Below are positions 24,232 to 31,158 of a DNA stretch of 31,568 bases, piece after piece. The position numbers and the translations under genes were made by a program. The DNA comes from Syntrophaceae bacterium UBA2251. Lineage in GTDB: Bacteria > Desulfobacterota > Syntrophia > Syntrophales > UBA2251. Position 1 is the stretch's first letter. Each line of letters opens with the position of its first letter. Under the pieces are notes generated by a model that searched no databases, was not told where the DNA came from, and worked only from the letters and a program-made list of their open reading frames with translations. The stretch lies in contig DDXV01000001.1 in NCBI GenBank assembly GCA_002347815.1, forward strand, positions 922-32,489, given 5' to 3'.

Positions 24232-25017
24232 TTGAATCCGTTCACGATCGCGACCTACAACGTCAATTCCATCCGTTCCCGGCTGCACATCCTCCTCCCC
24301 TGGCTCGAAACGTACCGGCCCGACGTTTTCTGCATGCAGGAAACCAAGGTCGATGACGGCCGGTTTCCCGCGGACGCCTTGACAAACCTCGGCTATCACT
24401 GCATATTCCGCGGCGCAAAACAGTACAACGGGGTCGCCATCGCCTCCCTCGCCGCGCCGGAAGCGGTCCGCTACGGACTTTCCGACGGCGGCGCCCCCGA
24501 CGACGACCGGCTGCTGTGCGGCGTTTTCGACGGCATCGCGGTCGTCAACGCCTACGTGCCCCAGGGGCGGGACCGCGAGAGCGAACACTTCGCCTACAAG
24601 CTCGCGTGGTTTCAGCGTCTGAAAACATTCCTCGCCGCCCATTACTCCCCCGCCCAGCCGCTGGTCTGCTGCGGCGACCTGAACTGCGCCCGGGAGGCGA
24701 TCGACGTCCACGACCCCAAGCGCCTCCAGGGACACGTCTGTTTCACGCCGGAGGTCTGGAACGCCTTCGACGCGCTCAAGGCCTGGGGGCTGGAGGACCT
24801 CCTCCGGCGCCACCACCCGGGCGAAGCGAACCTCTACACCTTCTTCGATTACCGGGTCCCCCGCTCCCTGGAACGGGGCCTGGGATGGCGGATCGACCAC
24901 CTGCTCGTCACCGCGCCGCTGGCGGAACGGTCCCTGGGCTGCCGTATCGATCTGGAACCGCGCCGGGCGGAAAAGCCCTCCGATCACACGATCCTGATCG
25001 GTGAATTCCGGCGCTGA
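24232..25017 (+). CDS. xthA: Exodeoxyribonuclease III (AP endonuclease)
   Basis: A 261-residue Mg2+-dependent AP endonuclease / 3'-5' exonuclease of base-excision repair. Family motifs are TIATYNVNSIRSRL at the N-terminus, the metal ligand Glu in FCMQETKVDD, NAYVPQG, the catalytic GDLNCARE, WRIDHLLVT and the final SDHTILIGEF containing the catalytic His. The TTG at 24232 is chosen because GGAGGGG lies eight bases upstream and the fold starts five residues later; ATG at 24172 would add a 20-residue Arg/Pro-rich tail with no family match. It lies 83 bp after the EamA gene. Confidence 0.93.
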   Translation: MNPFTIATYNVNSIRSRLHILLPWLETYRPDVFCMQETKVDDGRFPADALTNLGYHCIFRGAKQYNGVAIASLAAPEAVRYGLSDGGAPDDDRLLCGVFDGIAVVNAYVPQGRDRESEHFAYKLAWFQRLKTFLAAHYSPAQPLVCCGDLNCAREAIDVHDPKRLQGHVCFTPEVWNAFDALKAWGLEDLLRRHHPGEANLYTFFDYRVPRSLERGLGWRIDHLLVTAPLAERSLGCRIDLEPRRAEKPSDHTILIGEFRR

Positions 25018-25031
25018 GGAGCGCGAGGGGC

Positions 25032-25574
25032 ATGGACGAAATCCAGGAAACGCTGCGATGGAATGAAGACGTGGCCCGGAAACTCGCGGAGATCGAACGG
25101 GAGATCGCCGACAGTCCCGATCCCACGGATCTCTTCGAGCACCTGATGCTGCGCATGGAGACCGCCTTCGGGATCCCCTTCGTCTGGCTCTCGCTGGTCC
25201 GGACCCCGCAGGCCGACGCCCTCCGGAGCACCCTCGCCGTCTCCGCCCTGCTCGGCGACCGGCTGAACCTGATCGATGGCGACGCCTTCGCGGCCCTTCT
25301 GGACGGCCGGACCGAACCGCTCCTGGTCAACGGGGATCTGCGCTCCTTCTACCGGCTGCTCCCGCCGGCGAAGAAGTTCCTCTTCCGGTCGCTGGCCCTG
25401 GTCCCCTTCACCCTGGACGGAACGGTCGTCGGCAGCCTCAATCACGGCGACCCGTCCCCGCAGCGCTACCATCCGGACCTGGCGACGGATCTTCTCGCGC
25501 AGCTCGGCGCCCGCGTCTCCGCCCGCCTCGGCGCGCTGTCGTCAAAGGCCGTTCCGCTGCCCGCCTCGCCCTGA
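25032..25574 (+). CDS. DUF484-like GAF-domain protein
   Basis: A 180-residue soluble protein. An N-terminal helix (MDEIQETLRWNEDVARKLAEIEREI) is followed by a GAF-like fold (about 35-165), with ALVPFTLDGTVVGSLNHGDPSPQRYHP typical of DUF484 proteins. The ligand and role are unknown. GAF domains usually bind small molecules or mediate dimerisation, and no output domain is attached. It begins 14 bases after xthA and is the last gene of the long plus-strand cluster. Confidence 0.7.
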   Translation: MDEIQETLRWNEDVARKLAEIEREIADSPDPTDLFEHLMLRMETAFGIPFVWLSLVRTPQADALRSTLAVSALLGDRLNLIDGDAFAALLDGRTEPLLVNGDLRSFYRLLPPAKKFLFRSLALVPFTLDGTVVGSLNHGDPSPQRYHPDLATDLLAQLGARVSARLGALSSKAVPLPASP

Positions 25575-25601
25575 CAGGGCGCCCCGGTTCCAAGCCTGCC
25601 T

Positions 25602-25643
25602 CCGGAAAGCGTTGCCCGGCATCCGGGAAACGGTCCCTTCCGG
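25602..25643 (+). terminator. Three-tier hairpin ending the long plus-strand cluster
   Basis: Nested complementary arms: CCGGAA (25602-25607) with TTCCGG (25638-25643), CGTT (25610-25613) with AACG (25629-25632), and CCCGG (25615-25619) with CCGGG (25623-25627) around a 3-nt loop. GTTTCAT follows. The T-run is short, so termination efficiency is uncertain. It ends ten bases before the hgc promoter and could insulate it. Confidence 0.5.
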
Positions 25644-25653
25644 GTTTCATCCC

Positions 25654-25682
25654 TTGACAAACGTTCCGTACATCCGTATATT
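25654..25682 (+). promoter_or_regulatory. Strong promoter of the hgc operon
   Basis: TTGACA (25654-25659) and TATATT (25677-25682) are separated by exactly 17 bp, the best match to the vegetative consensus on this strand. The predicted transcript start is about 60 bp ahead of the AbrB-like gene. Confidence 0.8.
25665..25678 (+). promoter_or_regulatory. Direct repeat inside the hgc promoter, candidate operator
   Basis: TCCGTA occurs twice (25665-25670 and 25673-25678) with a 2-bp gap, between the -35 and -10 and overlapping the first two bases of the -10. A repressor bound here would block RNA polymerase. The bound factor is unknown; the AbrB-like protein encoded just downstream is one candidate. 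Confidence 0.35.
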
Positions 25683-25747
25683 CAGTAATGCCTGATTGTG
25701 CTGATCGCGCATGATCCGCGGGGCATCGAACGGGAGGGGGTGGGGTT

Positions 25748-26029
25748 ATGGTCAAGGCCGATCCGAAGGCGTCCTGCTGTACGCCCGGGAACCGGACACC
25801 GGGCGGTTGCCACATCGAATCGCTGGTCAGCGTCGACGAGCGCGGGCAGATGGTGCTCCCCAAGGACCTGCGCGACAAGGCCGGGATCAAGGCCGGCGAC
25901 AAGCTGGCCCTCGTCAGCCTGAAAAAGGACGGGGAGATCTGCTGCCTGGCGTTGATCAAGGTCGACCAGCTGGCCGATCAGGTCAAGGAATTTCTCGGAC
26001 CGGTGATGCGCGATGCGGTTACCGGCTGA
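25748..26029 (+). CDS. Cys-rich AbrB/SpoVT-like protein upstream of hgcA
   Basis: A 93-residue protein. An AbrB/MazE/SpoVT swapped-hairpin DNA-binding domain covers about 24-70 (SVDERGQMVLPKDLRDKAGIKAGDKL). It carries five cysteines in a suggestive pattern: the vicinal pair Cys10-Cys11, Cys21, and a second vicinal pair Cys65-Cys66 in the last strand of the domain. The C-terminal tail (70-93) is helical. Vicinal thiols bind soft metals and metalloids such as Hg and As, so a metal-responsive regulator or an accessory of HgcAB is plausible (inference). A purine-rich site GGGAGGGGG lies eight or so bases before ATG. It is first in the hgc operon, 36 bp ahead of hgcA. From memory, similar small AbrB-like proteins accompany hgcAB in other genomes. 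Confidence 0.85.
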   Translation: MVKADPKASCCTPGNRTPGGCHIESLVSVDERGQMVLPKDLRDKAGIKAGDKLALVSLKKDGEICCLALIKVDQLADQVKEFLGPVMRDAVTG

Positions 26030-26065
26030 TCGTGGCGGCGGATCTCCGTTGCGGGAGCGGATCCC

Positions 26066-27217
26066 ATGAAATGGCTTCAGAACGATTCATCGAATAAGGC
26101 GGTCCTGTTTCCCATGGCATCGCCGCAGGCCCTGGCCGCCGCGGATATCGCGCTTCCGATGCGGCCGGCCGGCCTGGATCAGCCGTTCGTGAACGGCGCG
26201 GTGGAAGGCCCGGCGGGAAAGATTCCCCGGGTCTCGTCGGCGCTCACCTGGCAGGACCGCTGGGGTTCGATCAAGGCCCGCTGGGGCGTCGGCCGGATGC
26301 ACTATGCCGTCGATCCGGGTCTATACGCGCTCGGGTCGCCCGATGCGGGGTCCCCCGTGCTCGTCACGGCCAACTACAAGATGAGCTTCGACCGCCTCCG
26401 GGAGGCGCTGCCGGGGCGGAATGCCTGGATCCTCGTCCTCAACACGGAGGGAATCAACGTCTGGTGCGCCGCCGGCAAGGGGACGTTCGGAACGGGGGAA
26501 CTCGTCCGCTGCATCGCCGCCAGCGGCCTGAAGGATTGCGTCGGACACCGGGAGCTGATTCTGCCGCAGTTGGGGGCCCCCGGCGTTTCCGCCCATTGGG
26601 TCCGGAAAATGTCGGGGTTTACGGTCCATTACGGCCCGATACGCGCGCGGGACATTCCCGCCTATCTCGACGCCGGCCTGAGGGCGACGCTCAAGATGCG
26701 GCGGAAAACCTTTTCCCTGCCGGAGCGCGCCGTCCTCATTCCCATAGAGCTGGTTGCCGCGCTGAAGCCCGCGGCCTTGCTCGTCCCGATCCTGGTCCTG
26801 ATCAGCGGGCTTGGCGGCCGGGGCGCGTTCGTCCAGAACCTGATCCATGACGGTCTGTTTTCGTTGACGGCCTTGCTGCTGGCGATCCTGTCCGGGGCGG
26901 TCTTGAGCCCGCTCCTCCTGCCCTGGCTCCCCGGACGCGCCTTCGCAACGAAAGGCCTGGCCGTCGGGCTTGCGGCCGCGATCGCCCTGCTCTCTTACTG
27001 GGGGCTGGATCTCAAAAGCGGGCGGGACCTGCTGCTCGGAGGCGCCTGGCTCTTGATGATGCCGGGGATTTCCGCCTTTCTGGCGATGAACTTCACCGGG
27101 GCCTCCACCTACACGTCGCTCTCCGGCGTGAGGCGGGAAATGCGCTGGGCGCTTCCCGTCGAAATCGGGGCCGGTCTTTCCGGATTGGCCGTACTCCTGG
27201 TCTCCCGCTTTTTTTAG
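26066..27217 (+). CDS. hgcA: Mercury methylation corrinoid protein HgcA
   Basis: A 383-residue membrane corrinoid protein that transfers a methyl group to Hg(II), making methylmercury. The corrinoid-binding domain (about 50-210) is related to the CFeSP large subunit of the acetyl-CoA pathway. Its cap helix carries the HgcA-specific motif NVWCAAGK (131-138), with Cys134 as the expected cobalt ligand. Other conserved stretches are DPGLYALG, PVLVTANYK, LILPQLGAPGVSAH and GFTVHYGPIRARDI. Five membrane helices follow (about 233-250, 264-287, 297-314, 322-342, 364-381). The N-terminus is roughly 40 residues longer than in the Desulfovibrio ND132 protein as I remember it. GGGAG lies nine bases before ATG. 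hgcB follows after 18 bases. Confidence 0.96.
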   Translation: MKWLQNDSSNKAVLFPMASPQALAAADIALPMRPAGLDQPFVNGAVEGPAGKIPRVSSALTWQDRWGSIKARWGVGRMHYAVDPGLYALGSPDAGSPVLVTANYKMSFDRLREALPGRNAWILVLNTEGINVWCAAGKGTFGTGELVRCIAASGLKDCVGHRELILPQLGAPGVSAHWVRKMSGFTVHYGPIRARDIPAYLDAGLRATLKMRRKTFSLPERAVLIPIELVAALKPAALLVPILVLISGLGGRGAFVQNLIHDGLFSLTALLLAILSGAVLSPLLLPWLPGRAFATKGLAVGLAAAIALLSYWGLDLKSGRDLLLGGAWLLMMPGISAFLAMNFTGASTYTSLSGVRREMRWALPVEIGAGLSGLAVLLVSRFF

Positions 27218-27235
27218 GAGGATGAGGCGAAGACG

Positions 27236-27550
27236 ATGATCTACCTGAAGAACGTGGTCACCCTTGAAGTGGACCGGGACAAATGCACCGGCTGCGGGAT
27301 GTGCCTGGAGGTCTGCCCCCACGCGGTCCTGGCGATGGAGGATCGGCGCGTCCGCATCCGGAATCGCGATGCCTGCATGGAATGCGGCGCCTGCGCCCGC
27401 AATTGCCCGGTCGGCGCCGTGTCCGTCGAGGCCGGCGTCGGGTGTGCCGCGGCCGTGATCAACGGACTGCTGAACCGGCAAGCCCCGTCCTGCGGTTGCA
27501 GCCTCGATCCGAAAAATGCGTCCGCGGGCAAGGTCGGGGGCTGCTGCTGA
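27236..27550 (+). CDS. hgcB: HgcB ferredoxin, partner of HgcA
   Basis: A 104-residue 2[4Fe-4S] ferredoxin that reduces the HgcA corrinoid. Cluster ligands are Cys17/20/23/27 and Cys47/50/53/57. The second motif reads CMECGACARNCPVG, the HgcB hallmark. A further Cys70 (GVGCAAAV) matches the conserved extra cysteine known to matter in HgcB, and the chain ends in Cys103-Cys104. Cys86 and Cys88 give a second tail cluster. The tail cysteines are thought to hand Hg(II) to HgcA. Start: ATG 27236 with GAGG eight bases ahead; a stronger AGGAGG at 27216-27221 overlaps the hgcA stop and is rather distant. Confidence 0.96.
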   Translation: MIYLKNVVTLEVDRDKCTGCGMCLEVCPHAVLAMEDRRVRIRNRDACMECGACARNCPVGAVSVEAGVGCAAAVINGLLNRQAPSCGCSLDPKNASAGKVGGCC

Positions 27551-27601
27551 AGTCGATCGCCGCGGCCTCAGCCCATCCGTCATCCCGAAGCAGGCACGTG
27601 C

Positions 27602-29407
27602 CTACGAATACATCTTCTCGATGGCGTGCGCGTACTTTACGGCGATCACCCGCCGTTTCACCTTGAGGGTCGGCGTCAGCTCGCCGGTTTCCTGCAACCA
27701 TTCCCGATCGAGCAGGGTGAACTTCTTGACCTGCTCGACCTGACCGAAGTCCTTCGTAAACGCCTTGATCTGCTGTTCGAACAGGGCCTGAACCTTTGCA
27801 TGCTTCACCAGCTCGGACCGGTCGGCGAAGGTGACGCCGTTCTCCTTCGCCCAGGGCTCCAGAACCTCGAACGCCGGGATGATCAGCGCCGAAATGAATT
27901 TCTTCCCCTCCCCGACGACGGAAAGCTGATTGATGTAGGGGGAGAACATCAGGCTGTTCTCGATATTCTGCGGGGAGATATTCTTGCCGCCCGAGGTGAT
28001 GATGAGCTCCTTGATCCTGCCGGTGATCCTCAGATTCCCCTCGGCATCGAACTCACCCAAATCGCCGGTTTTCAGGAATCCGTCCGGCGTGAACGCCTCT
28101 TTGGTCGCCGCCTCGTTCTTGTAGTAGCCGACCATCACCTGGGGGCCCTTCACGAGGATCTCGCCCTCTTCGCTGATCTTCACCTCGGTGTCGATCACGG
28201 GCATGCCGATGGTCCCCGGCTGGATATGGCCGACGTAGTTGCACGTCACCATCGGAGAGGTTTCGCTCAGTCCGTAGGCGTCGCAGCAGGGAATGTCCAT
28301 TCCTAGGAAGAACTCCAGAACCTTGCGGGGCATGGGCGCCGCGCCGAGGCCGATGAAATAGATCTGGTCGAGGCCCAGCACGCTCTTCAGCTTCGAGAAG
28401 ATCAGTTTGTTCGCCAGGGCGTACTCGATCGCAAACAGGCCGGTCCGCGCCTTCCCCTTGCAAACGTAAGGCACGTTCCGCCGGCCGACGTCGAGCGCCC
28501 AGGCGAAAAGCTTCTGCTTGAGGGGCGGGGCCTGGGCCACCTTCGCGGTGATCGCCTCGTACATCTTCTCCAGTACCCGCGGCACCGAGGCCATGATGGA
28601 CGGATGGATCGTCCGCAGGTCTTCAAGCAGCGTTTCGATGCTCTTGACGAAATGGATCTTGTTGGCGCAGTAGACTTGGCAGTAGTACGCGGCGGTGCGC
28701 TCAACGGCATGCGAGAGGGGAAGGAACGACGGGGCCTTGTGGAAGCGGTTGACCATTTCCGGGAAATAGGCGTTGAACTGGTGGACGTTGGAGATGATAT
28801 TGTGGTGCGACAGCATGACGCCCTTGGGATCGCCGGTGGTCCCCGACGTATAGATGAACGTGCACAGATCCTCGGGCTTGATCGCCGCCAGCCGCCGGTC
28901 GAAGAGCGCCGCGTCGGCCTGCGCGCCTCCCTGCCGGATGGCCTCCGGGAGGGTCGCCACCCCGTCCACCGGCTGTTCCAGATCATTGAAGAGGACGATC
29001 TCCATGAGCATCGGCAGCCGGTCCCGCACGGCCACGACCTTCTCCATGTGGGCGTGGGTGCCCGCAAAGCAGATCCGCGAATCGGCGTTGTCGAGGATGT
29101 AACGCACCTCTTCCGCGGTGTTCGTCGCGTAGATGGGGATATTCACCGCCCCGATCGAGAGAATCGCCAGATCGGCGACCCACCACTCGTAACGGTTCGG
29201 GGAAAAGACCGCGACCTTGTCGCCGTGCTGAATCCCTTTGCCCATCAGGTAGTAGGCCAGGTTGTGGACCATCTCGTTCATCCGGTTCCACGAAACGTCG
29301 AACCATTGACCCGCGTCGTTGCGATAGGCCACGCACGCCTTGTCGCCGTGTTCACGGGCGCGATTCTGAAAAACCGCCGCCATCGAGGTCTCTTCTAACT
29401 TTTTCAC
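27602..29407 (-). CDS. Long-chain acyl-CoA synthetase (AMP-forming)
   Basis: A 601-residue ANL-superfamily ligase activating a fatty acid to its CoA thioester through an acyl-AMP. Motifs are the P-loop YTSGTTGDPKG (186-196), YGLSETSPMVTCN near 385, the adenylate-binding TGDLGEFD and the hinge/late motif GRIKELIITSGGKNISP. The overall form is that of FadD15-like enzymes, with an extended C-terminal region ending GELTPTLKVKRR. The start is GTG at 29407, with AAGGGG six bases ahead. It lies convergent to hgcB and downstream of the LivH and DUF2284 genes, with a 132-bp gap holding two 27-bp repeats. The substrate chain length is not determined. Confidence 0.93.
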   Translation of the reverse strand: MKKLEETSMAAVFQNRAREHGDKACVAYRNDAGQWFDVSWNRMNEMVHNLAYYLMGKGIQHGDKVAVFSPNRYEWWVADLAILSIGAVNIPIYATNTAEEVRYILDNADSRICFAGTHAHMEKVVAVRDRLPMLMEIVLFNDLEQPVDGVATLPEAIRQGGAQADAALFDRRLAAIKPEDLCTFIYTSGTTGDPKGVMLSHHNIISNVHQFNAYFPEMVNRFHKAPSFLPLSHAVERTAAYYCQVYCANKIHFVKSIETLLEDLRTIHPSIMASVPRVLEKMYEAITAKVAQAPPLKQKLFAWALDVGRRNVPYVCKGKARTGLFAIEYALANKLIFSKLKSVLGLDQIYFIGLGAAPMPRKVLEFFLGMDIPCCDAYGLSETSPMVTCNYVGHIQPGTIGMPVIDTEVKISEEGEILVKGPQVMVGYYKNEAATKEAFTPDGFLKTGDLGEFDAEGNLRITGRIKELIITSGGKNISPQNIENSLMFSPYINQLSVVGEGKKFISALIIPAFEVLEPWAKENGVTFADRSELVKHAKVQALFEQQIKAFTKDFGQVEQVKKFTLLDREWLQETGELTPTLKVKRRVIAVKYAHAIEKMYS

Positions 29408-29430
29408 AGGTCACCCCTTTCTTGAAAACC

Positions 29431-29519
29431 TTGCCCCCCGCCGGCCGCGGGACATGAGGAGATTACGTGTCCGTCGATCCCAAGACCTTCACTTGCCCCC
29501 CGCCGGCCGCGGGACATGA
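29431..29519. repeat. Two perfect 27-bp direct repeats upstream of the acyl-CoA synthetase
   Basis: The same 27 bases occur at 29431-29457 and 29493-29519 (62-bp period). Each starts TTGCCCCCCGCC and ends GGGACATGA. Read on the minus strand each contains the hairpin CCCGC-GGCCG-GCGGG. They fill most of the gap between the DUF2284 gene and the ligase gene. Confidence 0.85.
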
Positions 29520-29539
29520 AGGTCGATCCCGGTGGAGGC

Positions 29540-30112
29540 TCAGTCCACCATCATGAGGCAGTACTCGTTGTTCGTCTGCTCCTTCACCCGCAGGGTTTGG
29601 ATGAAAAATCCGTTGTTGCGGGCCGTCTGGAAGACGTCAATCCCGCAGGCCTCCATTGCCGGCCGGGCGCGGTCGGCATGCAAACAGGAAACGTTGGAGA
29701 GTTTCCCGCATTTCTTGCACGGGATGCAGGGACCGGCCAGAAAAACAAAGGGCTTGTAGTATCCGTCCTTGAAGAGCTCCCCTTCCAGACTCACGAGCAT
29801 GTCCATGAAGGCCCGGTACCGTTTGCCCCGTTCAGGCGTCGCCGGTGCTTCGATGTGAAAGAGGATCGCCCGCCGGTAGGAATCGAGAAGCGCCCGCGTC
29901 TGGTCATCGGTGGGCGTATGGGGAGGGCAGCAATATCCCATGCCGTAGCCGGGGCAGCCGAACTGGCACTTCCATCTCACCCAGGGGGCGGTCGCGACCA
30001 TGCCCGGATGGGTGATCCTGAAATGCGCCGCGCCGTTCTCGAGCGCCTTCCGGCAGTACGCCGCCAGATCCTCATTCATCTTCAACGCATCTTCAATCGC
30101 TTCTGCATTCAT
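29540..30112 (-). CDS. DUF2284 cysteine-rich predicted metal-binding protein
   Basis: A 190-residue soluble protein of the DUF2284 family. Two cysteine clusters stand out: Cys49, Cys53, Cys61, Cys62 (WKCQFGCPGYGMGYCCPPHTP) and Cys129, Cys132, Cys135, Cys143, Cys156 (GPCIPCKKCGK...SCLH...EACG). The arrangement suggests iron-sulfur or other metal binding; the biochemical role is unknown. GGAG lies five bases before ATG. It is 19 bp downstream of livH on the same strand, so the two are probably co-transcribed. The link to branched-chain substrate uptake is unexplained. Confidence 0.85.
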   Translation of the reverse strand: MNAEAIEDALKMNEDLAAYCRKALENGAAHFRITHPGMVATAPWVRWKCQFGCPGYGMGYCCPPHTPTDDQTRALLDSYRRAILFHIEAPATPERGKRYRAFMDMLVSLEGELFKDGYYKPFVFLAGPCIPCKKCGKLSNVSCLHADRARPAMEACGIDVFQTARNNGFFIQTLRVKEQTNNEYCLMMVD

Positions 30113-30131
30113 GGCGTCTCCGTATCGAGCG

Positions 30132-31013
30132 TTAGATCCGTTCCTTGAACTCCTTGCCTAAAAGCCCTTCGTGCTTGAACAGAAGAACGAGAATGATGAT
30201 GAGGAAAGGCACCGTGTTCTTGAATTCGAGGGAAATGTAACCGCCGCAGAGGTTTTCGATGATGCCGATCAGGAGCCCGCCGATGATGGCGCCGGGCAGA
30301 CTGTTCAATCCGCCCAGGATCGCGCCGGCGAAGCCTTTCAGGAAGGGCTCCAGCATGAAGAAGGGATCGAGAATCGGGGCCGGCGCCAGGAAGAGGCCGG
30401 CCAGAACCCCCGGAAGGGCGGCCAACCCCCAGGAGGTCGCGAGGATGGTCCGGGTCGGAATTCCCAGGGTCTGTGCGGCGGGCAGATTTTCCGACGTTGC
30501 CCTCATGGCGAGGCCCAAACGGGTCTTCTGGATCAGGAGATACAGCAGGACGCTGCCCAGGATGCCGACGATCAGCGTGCCGAGGCTCAGCTCGTTCAGG
30601 TAGATCGGCCCCACGTTCCAGGTCTTCGTGCCGGACAGGGGAAAGGCGAGCATTTTGGAGTCCGTTCCCCACGGATAAATGATGGCGCCCTGAAAAATCA
30701 TGCTCAATCCCACGGTGAGGGCAATCTGCCCCAGCAGGGTCGCGTCGCGTCGCTGGGCCGGAACGATGATGGAAAAGTAAAAGACGACCGCGAGCAGGGC
30801 GCCGAAAAGCAGGCTGAGCGGGAGCGCCAGATAGAAGGGGAAGCGCCAGGACAGGAGGCTGAATGCAAAGAAGGTCCCCATCGTGGCCATGTCTCCGTGG
30901 GCGAAATTCAGGATTCTCGTGGAGCGGTAGATCAGCGCCACGCCCAGGGCCACCAGCGCGTAGAGGCTTCCGGCGGACAGGCCGGAAATCAGGTATTGGG
31001 TGAAGTTGACCAT
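30132..31013 (-). CDS. livH: Branched-chain amino acid ABC transporter permease LivH
   Basis: A 293-residue inner-membrane permease with about eight hydrophobic helices. LivH signatures include LISGLSAGSLYALVALGVALIY at the N-terminus, RILNFAHGDMATMGTFFAF, AMRATSENLPAAQTLGIP (the cytoplasmic loop docking the ATPase) and FAGAILGGLNSLPGAIIGGL. It would work with LivM, LivG/F ATPases and a binding protein, none of which is visible here; upstream lies a divergent gene and downstream a DUF2284 gene. AGAGGAG lies six bases ahead of the ATG at 31013; the upstream in-frame extension is not needed. The substrate could also be an amide, urea or aromatic acid, as LivH-type permeases vary. Confidence 0.93.
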   Translation of the reverse strand: MVNFTQYLISGLSAGSLYALVALGVALIYRSTRILNFAHGDMATMGTFFAFSLLSWRFPFYLALPLSLLFGALLAVVFYFSIIVPAQRRDATLLGQIALTVGLSMIFQGAIIYPWGTDSKMLAFPLSGTKTWNVGPIYLNELSLGTLIVGILGSVLLYLLIQKTRLGLAMRATSENLPAAQTLGIPTRTILATSWGLAALPGVLAGLFLAPAPILDPFFMLEPFLKGFAGAILGGLNSLPGAIIGGLLIGIIENLCGGYISLEFKNTVPFLIIILVLLFKHEGLLGKEFKERI

Positions 31014-31032
31014 GGAGGACTCCTCTTTTTGC

Positions 31033-31061
31033 TTGACATTCACCCGCGATCTGCATATGAG
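31033..31061 (+). promoter_or_regulatory. Promoter of the propionyl-CoA synthetase gene
   Basis: TTGACA (31033-31038) and TATGAG (31056-31061) are 17 bp apart, about 90 bp ahead of the ATG at 31159. It starts 20 bp from the divergent livH start codon. Confidence 0.6.
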
Positions 31062-31158
31062 GCCTCGTGTATCCATCACTTGATTGAATCGCGGAATGGA
31101 ATAGAGCGGTGGAGTGCGACGCCTCGATCGCCGAAAATTACTGTAGGGAGGAAAACGT

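Noticed and set aside
27222..27239. Five-codon leader peptide MRRRR overlapping the hgcB start
   Set aside because: AGGAGG directly abuts its ATG with no spacing, so it is unlikely to be translated; probably chance.
25575..27601. hgc operon as part of a mobile element
   Set aside because: No integrase, transposase, tRNA target or flanking repeats, and its base composition resembles the neighbouring genes.
27592..27603. 12-bp palindrome AGGCACGTGCCT as a terminator between hgcB and the acyl-CoA synthetase
   Set aside because: It has no loop space or T-run and overlaps the synthetase stop codon; more likely chance.
29431..29519. Possible CRISPR array
   Set aside because: Only two repeat copies with one 35-bp spacer and no cas genes nearby.
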